From CAG-791 sp003447895 (GTDB lineage: Bacteria > Bacillota > Clostridia > Lachnospirales > Lachnospiraceae), in the NCBI GenBank assembly GCA_946620035.1, contig CAMOMX010000032.1, positions 1 to 20,564 of the forward strand: DNA of 20,564 nt, written 5' to 3'. The notes beneath the pieces were generated by a model. The model was not told where the DNA came from, made no database searches, and saw only the letters and a list, made by a program, of their open reading frames with translations. A program made the position numbers and the translations under genes. This document shows positions 5,918 through 13,211 of this stretch, in pieces (position 1 is the first letter of the stretch; every line of letters begins with the position of its first letter).

Positions 5918-7321
5918 TTACAGCTCGCAGTTGCCCACCGTTCTGGGGAAGGGCAGCACGTCCCGGATATTGCTCATGCCGGTCAGGTACATGACGCAGC
6001 GCTCGAAGCCGAGGCCATAGCCTGCGTGGCGGACGCTTCCGTATTTGCGAAGATCCAGGTAGAACTGGTAGGTCTCCTTCTCCATTCCCAGCTCGTCCAT
6101 GCGCTTCTCCAGCTTCTCCAGGTCGTCTTCACGCTGGCTTCCGCCGATGATCTCGCCGATGCCGGGCACCAGGCAGTCCATCGCCGCGACAGTCTTTCCG
6201 TCCGGATTCTGCTTCATATAGAAAGCCTTGATCTCCTTGGGATAATCGGTCACAAAGACAGGGCGCTTGAAGACTTCCTCTGTGAGGTATCTCTCGTGCT
6301 CGGTCTGAAGATCGCAGCCCCAATATACCTTGAAATCAAAGTTCTTGTTGTTCTTCTCGAGGATCTCGATCGCCTCTGTGTAGGTCACATGGCCGAACTC
6401 GGAGTTTACCACATGCTCAAGGCGCTCGATGAGGCCCTTGTCCACAAACTGGTTGAAGAACTTCATCTCCTCGGGCGCATTGGCAAGGACATAGCGGATG
6501 ACATATTTGAGCATGGCCTCGGCGTTCTCCATGTCGTCCTGAAGGTCCGCGAAAGCCATCTCGGGCTCGATCATCCAGAACTCCGCTGCGTGGCGGGTCG
6601 TATTGGACTTCTCCGCGCGGAAGGTGGGACCGAAGGTGTAGACATCTCTGAACGCGAACGCGAATGTCTCGACATCGAGCTGTCCGCTGACCGTGAGGTT
6701 TGTGGGTTTTCCGAAGAAATCCTTGGAGTAGTCGACCTTGCCGTCCTCGGTGAGCGGAAGCTCGTCCAGAGGAAGGGTCGTCACCTGGAACATCTCGCCG
6801 GCGCCTTCCGCGTCACTTCCCGTGATGATGGGGGAGTGCACATAGACGAACCCTCTCTCCATGAAGAAGGAGTGGATCGCATAGGCGATCAGGGAACGCA
6901 CGCGGTATGTAGCCGCAAATGTGTTGGTGCGGGGACGAAGGTGCGGGATCGTTCTCAGATACTCAAAGCTGTGGCGCTTCTTCTGAAGAGGGTAATCCGA
7001 GGTGGATCCTCCCTCGAGCTCGATCTTTTCCACCTGCATCTCCAGAGGCTGCTTGGCATTAGGCGTCAGCACGATCCGGCCTGTGGCGATGATCGCAGTG
7101 CCAACATTCATCTTCGCGACCTCCGCGAAGTTTTCCAGATCCTTACTGTAAACCAGCTGCAGATTCTGGAAGCAGGAACCGTCTGCAAGCGCGATGAAGC
7201 CGATGGCTTTGGAGTCCCGGTTGTTGCGGATCCATCCGCCGACTGTCACCGTCTTATCTGCGTAACTCTCTTTGCTGTCCATGAGCCCGCGCACTGTCAC
7301 GAGCTGATAATCCTGTCTCAT
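5918..7321 (-). CDS. asnS: Asparaginyl-tRNA synthetase
   Basis: Charges tRNA-Asn with asparagine in the cytoplasm. The 467-aa class IIb synthetase has an N-terminal OB-fold anticodon-binding domain (KTVTVGGWIRNNRDSKAIGF), motif 2 (FGPTFRAEKSNTTRHAAEFW, followed by EPEMAF) and motif 3 (GYGLGFERCVMYLTG), with the Asn-type C-terminus IRDVLPFPRTVGNCEL. Length is normal. The start at 7321 is preceded by GGGGAA. It lies 36 bp downstream of the FKBP/trigger-factor-like lipoprotein gene with no terminator between them, so the two are probably co-transcribed. No T-box leader is visible upstream. Confidence 0.96.
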   Translation of the reverse strand: MRQDYQLVTVRGLMDSKESYADKTVTVGGWIRNNRDSKAIGFIALADGSCFQNLQLVYSKDLENFAEVAKMNVGTAIIATGRIVLTPNAKQPLEMQVEKIELEGGSTSDYPLQKKRHSFEYLRTIPHLRPRTNTFAATYRVRSLIAYAIHSFFMERGFVYVHSPIITGSDAEGAGEMFQVTTLPLDELPLTEDGKVDYSKDFFGKPTNLTVSGQLDVETFAFAFRDVYTFGPTFRAEKSNTTRHAAEFWMIEPEMAFADLQDDMENAEAMLKYVIRYVLANAPEEMKFFNQFVDKGLIERLEHVVNSEFGHVTYTEAIEILEKNNKNFDFKVYWGCDLQTEHERYLTEEVFKRPVFVTDYPKEIKAFYMKQNPDGKTVAAMDCLVPGIGEIIGGSQREDDLEKLEKRMDELGMEKETYQFYLDLRKYGSVRHAGYGLGFERCVMYLTGMSNIRDVLPFPRTVGNCEL

Positions 7322-7357
7322 AGTCTTATTTCCCCATTCCTTTACTGATCATTTTCT

Positions 7358-8605
7358 TTACTGATTCACTTCCGCGTCGGCCGGTGCGGCTGTATAACTT
7401 GTATACCCCTCCTCCGGCTGGGAAGGATTCACTACGGTTGTCTTGCTCTTTAAAAATTCCATGACCTTTCTCTTGTCAAGGAGCTCTCTGTAGGACTGGA
7501 TGTCGTCATTGGAGACATCGGATTCGGAGGTGTACCCCTCGGTATTGCTGATCGCCTTCTCCAGTTCCGCCTGGAATTCGTCGTCCGTAAGGCTCAGCTG
7601 CTCCTTGTCCCCGATCGCCTTCAGCATGATGTTCTTCTTGACACCTTCCACGGCCATGTCACGGATGTCCTGCTGATAGGTCTCCTCTGTCGAATTGTAG
7701 GCGATCTGCATGTAGGTCAAAAGATCGACCTGGTAATTCTGCATAGCAAAGGCCGTGAGTTCCTGTGTCATAGAATCATTCATTCTCTCGACCATAGCGG
7801 CCGGCGGATCCTTTTTAAAGGTGCTCTTTTCATAGATCGCGTTCCGGATCGCCGCCTCGAGCTTCTGGGTATACTCACTCTCATTGGACTCGATCAGGTA
7901 ATTTCTCACATAGGTCCTGAAGTCATCGGTTGTGCTGATGACATTTCCGAACTCGTCCGTGATACCGAGATTGGTGACATATTCATCGGTCAGCTGGGGC
8001 ACCACATATTCCTGGATCATATTGATCGTCACATCGAACTCCGCGTCTACGCCGGCCTTGGTGGAATCGCCGTAGTCCTCGGGGAATGTCAGTTCCAGAG
8101 TGACTGTGTCGCCGACCTTCTGATCGATCAGGCCTTCCTCAAATCCCGCGATGAAGCTTCCGGAGCCGATCTCGAGATCATAGTTCTCGTCACTTCCGCC
8201 GTCAAACTCTTCGCCGTTGATCCTTCCCACATAATCGATATTGACGACGTCGCCTTCCCGGACGATCGTTCTTCCGGTCACTTCCCGAAGCTCCCTGTCT
8301 GTCTGGAGCTGTCCGTCGATCAGGGAGTCGACCTCCTCGTCCGTAACTTCCCTCGCGGGCTCGACCTCTACGGTCAGCGCCGAATAATCCGCCGGGATGT
8401 CCACATAATCAGAGGCTGTGATCCCTGTCATATACGCTGTAGGATCGTTCATCCACTCTTCCTCGAGTGCAACTTCCGCGGAAGCCGCCTCAGTGGTAGC
8501 TTCTGTGGCTGCCTCCGTCGCGGCACCGGTACCCGAACCGCATCCGGTCACGCAGCCGGCAGCAAATAATGCTGTCATCATCACTGCTATCAGTCTTTTC
8601 TTCAT
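7358..8605 (-). CDS. Trigger-factor-like FKBP-type peptidyl-prolyl isomerase, secreted lipoprotein
   Basis: The 415-aa product begins with a lipoprotein signal peptide (MKKRLIAVMMTALFAAGCVTGCGSG; VTGC at Cys22 fits the lipobox, Cys18 is an alternative). A low-complexity linker rich in Ala, Thr and Glu follows (residues 25-50), as is common in Gram-positive lipoproteins. Residues about 116-197 form an FKBP domain (GDVVNIDYVGRINGEEFDGG, then FIAGFEEGLIDQKVGDT and FPEDYG). The rest resembles the helical C-terminal chaperone domain of trigger factor. The ribosome-binding N-terminal domain of cytoplasmic Tig is missing, so the protein should act outside the membrane as a foldase, comparable in role to PrsA. 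GAGGA lies directly before the start, with AGAAAGG slightly further upstream. It is the first gene before asnS; the link with asnS looks like shared transcription rather than shared function. Confidence 0.9.
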   Translation of the reverse strand: MKKRLIAVMMTALFAAGCVTGCGSGTGAATEAATEATTEAASAEVALEEEWMNDPTAYMTGITASDYVDIPADYSALTVEVEPAREVTDEEVDSLIDGQLQTDRELREVTGRTIVREGDVVNIDYVGRINGEEFDGGSDENYDLEIGSGSFIAGFEEGLIDQKVGDTVTLELTFPEDYGDSTKAGVDAEFDVTINMIQEYVVPQLTDEYVTNLGITDEFGNVISTTDDFRTYVRNYLIESNESEYTQKLEAAIRNAIYEKSTFKKDPPAAMVERMNDSMTQELTAFAMQNYQVDLLTYMQIAYNSTEETYQQDIRDMAVEGVKKNIMLKAIGDKEQLSLTDDEFQAELEKAISNTEGYTSESDVSNDDIQSYRELLDKRKVMEFLKSKTTVVNPSQPEEGYTSYTAAPADAEVNQ

Positions 8606-8691
8606 TCCTCTTCTGCCTTTCTGAGTGTGCCCCCTCTTTAAGCCCTCTTATTTGCAAAATAGCTAATACAGTTTATCACACTGCGCTGATT

Positions 8692-8707
8692 CTTAAAAGC
8701 TTTTAAG
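8692..8707. promoter_or_regulatory. 16-bp perfect palindrome in the divergent promoter region
   Basis: CTTAAAAGCTTTTAAG lies between the lipoprotein gene and the divergent membrane-protein gene, 25 bp upstream of the -35 of the latter. It could be an operator for a dimeric regulator; no T-run follows to make it a terminator. The rest of 8606-8795 shows only the promoter at 8732-8760 and RBS sequences. Confidence 0.35.
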
Positions 8708-8731
8708 CCGTTTTCTTTTCAAATTCGAATG

Positions 8732-8760
8732 TTGCCATGCATTTCATTCAATGATAAAAT
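8732..8760 (+). promoter_or_regulatory. Promoter of the single-pass membrane protein gene
   Basis: TTGCCA (8732-8737), 17-bp spacer, TAAAAT (8755-8760), ending 35 bp before the TTG start. Confidence 0.6.
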
Positions 8761-8795
8761 GCTATGGAACGTATATTTTGCAGGAGGATTCCGAT

Positions 8796-9275
8796 TTGAA
8801 GACAGGAACGATTGTATTATTGGTGATTCTGGCGATCCTGATCGGTGTTCTGGTGGCGCTGTATTTTCTCGGAAAACGCCTTCAGAAACAGCAGGAGGAG
8901 CAGAATGAACGCATTCAGGCCAACAAGCAGCCTGTGACACTGCTCGTCATTGACAAGAAGAGGCTCAAGCTCAAAGAGTCCGGGCTTCCCGAGGAAGTGA
9001 TCAAACAGACGCCCTGGTATGCCCGCCGCTCCAAGGTGCCGATCGTAAAGGCCAAGGTCGGCCCGCAGTTCTATAACCTCATCGCTGACGACAAGATCTT
9101 TGATCTGATCCCCGTCAAGAAGCAGGTGAAGGCGATGGTAAGCGGCATCTACATTGTAGAAGTCAAGGGCATCCGCGGACAGAAGCTCACGGCTGACACC
9201 ACAGTCAAGAAGAGCTGGTTCCGCAGACAGATGGACAAGCTGCAGGAGAAGGCAGGCGCCAAGCCCGTCAAATAA
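8796..9275 (+). CDS. Single-pass membrane protein of unknown function (TTG start)
   Basis: The start is a TTG at 8796, because AGGAGG at 8782-8787 is ideally spaced from it. An upstream in-frame ATG at 8751 lies inside the predicted promoter. The 159-aa product (KTGTIVLLVILAILIGVLVA...) has one N-terminal transmembrane helix (about residues 5-24), a short charged coiled-coil-like stretch (KRLQKQQEEQNERIQANKQ), then a soluble basic domain with motifs LLVIDKKRLKLKESGLP, RRSKVPIVKAKVGPQF and DLIPVKKQVKAMVSGIYI, ending in a Lys-rich tail. The most likely topology has the domain in the cytoplasm. I recall similar unnamed proteins in Lachnospiraceae but no function. The 'ipvkk.vka.vsGiyi..vkg.r' segment looks conserved enough to define the family. 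Confidence 0.82.
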   Translation: MKTGTIVLLVILAILIGVLVALYFLGKRLQKQQEEQNERIQANKQPVTLLVIDKKRLKLKESGLPEEVIKQTPWYARRSKVPIVKAKVGPQFYNLIADDKIFDLIPVKKQVKAMVSGIYIVEVKGIRGQKLTADTTVKKSWFRRQMDKLQEKAGAKPVK

Positions 9276-9280
9276 AAACG

Positions 9281-9358
9281 AAAAGTGCCGGGTACTGTAA
9301 GATCTTCCGTAACCCCGCTCAGGTTATTGAGAATCTTACAGTGCCCGGCACTTTTTAT
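9281..9358. terminator. Long cruciform terminator between convergent genes, REP-like core
   Basis: Arms 9281-9303 and 9333-9355 pair over 23 bp with a single G-T wobble, and an inner hairpin (GTAACC with GGTTAT) continues the stem. A's precede and T's follow, so it can stop transcripts from the membrane-protein gene and from DUF1934. The right arm contains the perfect palindrome AGTGCCCGGCACT (9340-9352), which shares GTGCCnGGCAC with the repeats at 1394-1470 and 20526-20550. Confidence 0.75.
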
Positions 9359-9371
9359 GCCTGTATTCCGG

Positions 9372-9794
9372 TCAGATCGGTTCCGCCTTGATCATCACGG
9401 CGCAGTCCATGGGCTCTCCCCCGCCGAAGCGGAGGCTGTAACTGACCCTTGCCCGGAATCTGTCCCCGGACTTTCGCATTCCCATGCGCGAGGTGACGAT
9501 CGTCATCGGGATAGAGCCAAACACTGTGTCATACTCGCAGTTCTTCTCATCCCCCGGCGCGAACTCCATGACTGTCCTCAGCGCCCCGCTTCTTGTGATC
9601 GTCCACGAGGACTCTGTGATCTCCATTCTGGAACCGGTCACGGCTCCGCTGTCAGGGTCCCTCTCCTCGTATTCGAAGATGTGAACCCCGCCCGCATATT
9701 CATAAGATGCGCGGTGCCGGCCCTCATTCCGGTCGCTGCGCCCGTCCGTATCTCTCTGCTCACCGGTCACGGTCAGCCAAACTTCCGTTTTCAA
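9372..9794 (-). CDS. DUF1934 protein (YwiB-like small beta-barrel)
   Basis: The 140-aa product matches the DUF1934/YwiB pattern: an N-terminal strand VWLTVTGEQ, then YEYAGGVHIFEYEE, ITESSWTITRSG, FAPGDEKNCEYDTVFGSIPM and a terminal strand pair ending in Y.LRFGG. The family is predicted to adopt a calycin-like barrel; its biochemical role is unknown. The start codon is TTG at 9794-9792, overlapping the gntR TGA stop (TTGA), so translation is probably coupled to gntR. It is the last gene of the plsC-pyrK-pyrD-ispE-gntR-DUF1934 operon and ends at the cruciform terminator. Confidence 0.8.
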   Translation of the reverse strand: MKTEVWLTVTGEQRDTDGRSDRNEGRHRASYEYAGGVHIFEYEERDPDSGAVTGSRMEITESSWTITRSGALRTVMEFAPGDEKNCEYDTVFGSIPMTIVTSRMGMRKSGDRFRARVSYSLRFGGGEPMDCAVMIKAEPI

Positions 9795-10501
9795 GAATCC
9801 CTGTCTCCGTCCTCAGCAAGAAGCTGCTCTCTGATGTAATTCCACTGGCGCTCAATGTGGTTTCTCGCGGCCTTCTCCGCCGCCTCTCTGTCTCCGCGTC
9901 CGATCGCGCCACAGATCTCGTTGTGTTCCTCGATCAGGTGCTCATAATGCCCGTCATCCTGAATGTACTCATACCGGTAGCGGTAGATGCTGTCCGCAAG
10001 GCTGTTCAAAATACCGCCCAGCTTCTGATTTTTGGCAGCCGCGAGGATCAGGTCATGGAAGCGCACGTCTGCTTCCGCGATCACAAGGATATCGCCGGCC
10101 TGCGTGCTTTTGGCGAAATCATTGCAGGCTTCCCGGATCTTCTCCTTCTCCTCCGCGTTGCTCCTCTGCGCGGCGAGGCCGGCGCTGAGCTGCTCGAGCG
10201 CGCTTCGGATCTCCATCACCTCCTGAAGGTCCTTGACGGTCATGCGGGCCACTCTCGCCCCGCTGCCGGGAACGATGATGGCAAGGCCGTCCTCCTCGAG
10301 CATTCTGATCGCTTCCCTGATCGGAGTGCGGCTGGTTCCGAGGATCCTGCCGAGCTTTACTTCCGTAAGCCTCTCCCCCGGTTTGATCTTTCCTGTCAGG
10401 ATCGCCTTTCGAAGCTGCAAGAAGACGGAGTCTCTCAGAGGCATGGACTGCTGCTCCTCTGTCATAGTCATCGATGCGTTCTTTAAACTGTCTTCTCCCA
10501 T
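9791..10501 (-). CDS. GntR-family transcriptional regulator, FadR subfamily (FCD domain)
   Basis: The 236-aa product has an N-terminal winged helix-turn-helix (LRDSVFLQLRKAILTGKIKP, then LTEVKLGRILGTSRTPIREA) followed by an all-helical FCD ligand domain with metal-ligand candidates Asp and His in ADVRFHDLI and histidines in YEHLIEEHNEI and ARNHIERQW. This matches the metal-containing FadR-type effector pocket. The start at 10501 (MGEDSLKNAS) is chosen over 10513 because GGAGGG at 10506-10511 fits it. The ligand and targets are unknown. The gene sits between ispE and DUF1934 in a biosynthetic operon, and a 10-bp palindrome plus tandem repeats lie just before its start, consistent with autoregulation (inference). 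Confidence 0.92.
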   Translation of the reverse strand: MGEDSLKNASMTMTEEQQSMPLRDSVFLQLRKAILTGKIKPGERLTEVKLGRILGTSRTPIREAIRMLEEDGLAIIVPGSGARVARMTVKDLQEVMEIRSALEQLSAGLAAQRSNAEEKEKIREACNDFAKSTQAGDILVIAEADVRFHDLILAAAKNQKLGGILNSLADSIYRYRYEYIQDDGHYEHLIEEHNEICGAIGRGDREAAEKAARNHIERQWNYIREQLLAEDGDRDS

Positions 10502-10519
10502 TGTTCCCTCCATGCTGAA

Positions 10520-10550
10520 TCCGGACTTTACGTAAAACTCCGGACTTTAC
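10520..10550. repeat. Tandem repeat and palindrome at the ispE/gntR junction
   Basis: TCCGGACTTTAC occurs at 10520-10531 and 10539-10550, a 19-bp period. TTTACGTAAA (10527-10536) is a perfect 10-bp palindrome between them. The right copy includes the ispE stop codon. Either a small tandem duplication or an operator for the adjacent GntR protein. Confidence 0.55.
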
Positions 10551-11443
10551 TGAATGTTGTAGACAAACCTGCAGGGGATCACCTCACAGCTGTCTTTCCT
10601 GCTGCCTTCCTTTCGGAATTTTTCCGCGGCTCTCACTGACTGCTCTTCATTTTCAAACACAGCGAACACGGTAGGTCCGCTCCCGGACATCTTCGCTGTC
10701 AGCGCGCCCTCTTCCATAAAGAATTTCTCGATCTCCCCGATCCGGGGGTACAGGGCGCCGGTCACCTCTTCGAGAACATTGGCACAGGTCGCGGCCATGC
10801 CGGCCAGGTCTCCCCGCGTGATTGCCCCGATCTGCGCCTCGATGTCGGGGTGCTCCACATTTTCCAGGCTGTCGTATCTTTTGTAAACCTCCGCCGTGGA
10901 GACGCCGACCGGCGGCTTTATGATCACAAGCCCGCACTGCGGCGCGTCGGGAAGTACGGTCAGCACTTCGCCGATCCCCTCGGACAGCTGCGTCCCTCCG
11001 GTAACACAGTACGGAATATCCGCGCCCAGTGTGACTCCGATCTTCTGAAGTTCGCCGTCACTGACCTGCGGCACAAAGAGGTCTCTCACCGCGCGAAGGG
11101 CCGCCGCCGCGTCCGTGCTGCCCCCGGCCATGCCGGCCGCGATGGGAATTCTCTTCTTTAAGGTGATCCGAAGATCCTTTCGGATTCTGTATTTTGCCTC
11201 CATCCGTCGGACCGCGCGGACGATCAGGTTGTCCTCTCCCGCCGGGATATCCCCGCTGTCTGATGTAAAAGTGATCTCCATTGAGCCCGGACATTCCCTG
11301 TCCTCGGTCTCAAAGACCAGCACATCACTCAGGTCGATCGTCTGCATCACCATCTTCACGATGTGATAACCATTCTCCAGACGGCCAAGGATATCGAGGC
11401 TCAGGTTGATCTTGGCATAAGCTGTCTGCGTATTTTTTCTCAT
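10547..11443 (-). CDS. ispE: 4-diphosphocytidyl-2-C-methyl-D-erythritol kinase
   Basis: Phosphorylates CDP-methylerythritol in the MEP pathway of isoprenoid precursor synthesis. The 298-aa GHMP kinase has the N-terminal AYAKINLSLDILGRLENGYH with catalytic Lys11, the ATP-binding glycine-rich motif PIAAGMAGGSTDAAAAL (100-116), catalytic Asp142 in LGADIPYCVTGG, and the C-terminal KMSGSGPTVFAVF. Length is typical. The start overlaps the pyrD stop by 4 bp (ATGA) and GGAG precedes it. Co-transcription with pyrimidine genes supplies no obvious regulatory logic, though the substrate is made from CTP. Confidence 0.95.
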   Translation of the reverse strand: MRKNTQTAYAKINLSLDILGRLENGYHIVKMVMQTIDLSDVLVFETEDRECPGSMEITFTSDSGDIPAGEDNLIVRAVRRMEAKYRIRKDLRITLKKRIPIAAGMAGGSTDAAAALRAVRDLFVPQVSDGELQKIGVTLGADIPYCVTGGTQLSEGIGEVLTVLPDAPQCGLVIIKPPVGVSTAEVYKRYDSLENVEHPDIEAQIGAITRGDLAGMAATCANVLEEVTGALYPRIGEIEKFFMEEGALTAKMSGSGPTVFAVFENEEQSVRAAEKFRKEGSRKDSCEVIPCRFVYNIQ

Positions 11444-12420
11444 ATCACGGCTCCTGTCAGTTCTCTCGCTGTCTTTATCTTGTGTCTGAGCAGATACTGT
11501 TCCATGCCGTCCACCACTTTTTGTGTCAGATAAGGGTCATGGAAATTCATTGCTCCAACTGCAACTGCCGATGCGCCTGCCAGCATGAACTCCACCGCAT
11601 CCTCCGCGGAAGCGATGCCGCCCATTCCGATGACCGGTATAGTGACTGCCTGCGACGCCTGCCACACCATCCTGACCGCGATGGGCTTAATGGCAGGTCC
11701 CGACAGGCCTCCTGTCCTGTTGGCCAGTACAAATTTTCTCTTTTCTACGTCAATCTTCATCCCCATCAGGGTGTTGATGAGAGAGATCGCGTCTGCGCCC
11801 CCCGCCTCCGCCGCGCGCGCCATCACCGCAATATCCGTCACATTGGGCGTAAGCTTCATGATCACCGGCTGCTTCGCGACGCGTTTGATCTTTCTTGTGA
11901 TGTCCTCGAGGCACTTGGGGTCCTGTCCGAACTGGATGGCCCCCTGTTTCACATTGGGGCAGGAGACGTTGATCTCCAGCATATCCACCGGCTGGTCCGC
12001 AAGGCGTTCCACCACCCGGAGATATTCCTCTTCCGTGTGTCCGCAGACATTCACGATCACTTTCGTATCAAATCCGGCCAAAAAAGCGAGGTCCCTCTCG
12101 ATAAAGACATCGATTCCGGGGTTCTGAAGTCCGATCGCGTTGAGCATGCCGCCGTACACTTCCGCGACGCGCGGCGTCGGATTTCCCTCCCACGGCACGT
12201 CCGCGACACCCTTTGTGACCACCGCGCCGAGCTTATTGAGGTCGACAAATTCGGCGTACTCCATGCCGGAGCCGAATGTGCCGGAAGCTGTCATCACGGG
12301 GTTTTTTAAGACAACGCCTGCGATCTCGACAGACATGTCCGGTTTCGCCGCTTCACTTGTCCCGTCACAGGCTGCCGCCCCGAGGCCCGGTGCCTTCATG
12401 CCATCTATCCTCTTGTCCAT
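11440..12420 (-). CDS. pyrD: Dihydroorotate dehydrogenase, class IB catalytic subunit
   Basis: Oxidises dihydroorotate to orotate with FMN and passes electrons to PyrK and then NAD+. The 326-aa protein carries VVLKNPVMTASGTFGSG (36-52), NAIGLQNPG (94-102), catalytic Cys154 in EINVSCPNVKQG, the FMN-region KLTPNV, NRTGGLSGPAIKPIA and IPVIGMGGIASAEDA. Cys as catalytic base and adjacency to pyrK mark class IB rather than quinone-dependent class II. A leader of about 28 residues (MDKRIDGMKAPGLGAAACDG...) precedes the usual start. It is retained because a strong GGAGGTGGAG RBS inside the pyrK end is spaced for this ATG. The ATG overlaps the pyrK TGA by one base. Confidence 0.95.
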   Translation of the reverse strand: MDKRIDGMKAPGLGAAACDGTSEAAKPDMSVEIAGVVLKNPVMTASGTFGSGMEYAEFVDLNKLGAVVTKGVADVPWEGNPTPRVAEVYGGMLNAIGLQNPGIDVFIERDLAFLAGFDTKVIVNVCGHTEEEYLRVVERLADQPVDMLEINVSCPNVKQGAIQFGQDPKCLEDITRKIKRVAKQPVIMKLTPNVTDIAVMARAAEAGGADAISLINTLMGMKIDVEKRKFVLANRTGGLSGPAIKPIAVRMVWQASQAVTIPVIGMGGIASAEDAVEFMLAGASAVAVGAMNFHDPYLTQKVVDGMEQYLLRHKIKTARELTGAVI

Positions 12421-13211
12421 CAGATCTCCACCTCCTCCGCTTTAAAGACAGGGCCTTCCGTGCAGATTCTCGCGTTTCGCACGCCGGAGTGGCTGTCGAT
12501 CCCGGTCGTTCTTGTCACGCATCCCAGGCATACGCCGATGCCGCAGGCCATTCTCTCCTCCAGGGAAAGATAGGCGGGGATTCCCCGCTCCTTCGCGAAT
12601 TCCTTCACAGCCCTCAGCATGGGAAGGGGGCCGCATGCGCACACGACATCTGCCACAACGCCGTTCTCACGGACCGCGTCCAGGACATTTCCCCTTGTTC
12701 CGACGCTTCCGTCCTCTGTGGCGATCAGAAGCTTCGCGTGTTTCCCCAGTTCCTCCGCGAGGAAAAGGCTGCTGTCGCGGTAGCCCATCGCCGCGGTCAC
12801 TTCCGTTCCGGGAAGTCCGGACAGGGAAGCGGCAAGTTCCAGCATGGGCGGAATCCCGATTCCCCCGCCGAGAAGAAGCACTCTCTTTCCCGCGAGCGCG
12901 CTCAGGTCGTAGCCGTTTCCAAGGATGCCGAGCATATCCAGGCAGTCCCCTGCCTTCGCTTTCGAAAGCGAGCAGGTTCCGGCGCCGGCTGTCCGAAAGA
13001 CAAAGCGCAGCTGCCGCCTGTCAGGGTCCCATCTGCAGATACTGATCGGCCTTGGAAGGAGCATCGATCTGTCCTTTGTGTAAATTCCCGCGAACTGGCC
13101 GGGTTTCACGTCGCGGGGCTCCTCTCCTTCCGGATACTGAAGCGTCATGCTGAAGATCCCTTCCGCAAGGCACCTCATATCGGTCACTGTCATTGTCGTC
13201 TTTTTTTTCAT
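12420..13211 (-). CDS. pyrK: Dihydroorotate dehydrogenase electron-transfer subunit
   Basis: FAD and [2Fe-2S] protein that lets PyrD use NAD+. The 263-aa product shows the ferredoxin-reductase FAD motif RPISICRWD (54-62), the NAD-binding GGGIGIPPM, CACGPLPMLRAV, and the C-terminal iron-sulfur cluster ligands Cys223, Cys228, Cys231 and Cys250 (C-x4-C-x2-C-x18-C). Start and the plsC stop overlap by 4 bp (ATGA), with GAGG just upstream. Its presence beside pyrD indicates the heterotetrameric class IB enzyme. Confidence 0.95.
   Translation of the reverse strand: MKKKTTMTVTDMRCLAEGIFSMTLQYPEGEEPRDVKPGQFAGIYTKDRSMLLPRPISICRWDPDRRQLRFVFRTAGAGTCSLSKAKAGDCLDMLGILGNGYDLSALAGKRVLLLGGGIGIPPMLELAASLSGLPGTEVTAAMGYRDSSLFLAEELGKHAKLLIATEDGSVGTRGNVLDAVRENGVVADVVCACGPLPMLRAVKEFAKERGIPAYLSLEERMACGIGVCLGCVTRTTGIDSHSGVRNARICTEGPVFKAEEVEI

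Noticed and set aside
5861..7348. Long plus-strand open frame (495 codons) opposite asnS
   Set aside because: It mirrors the highly conserved asnS on the other strand, has no family resemblance and no RBS at its start.
7322..7357. Possible T-box or other riboswitch before asnS
   Set aside because: The gap is only 36 bp and holds just an RBS; too short for any leader element.
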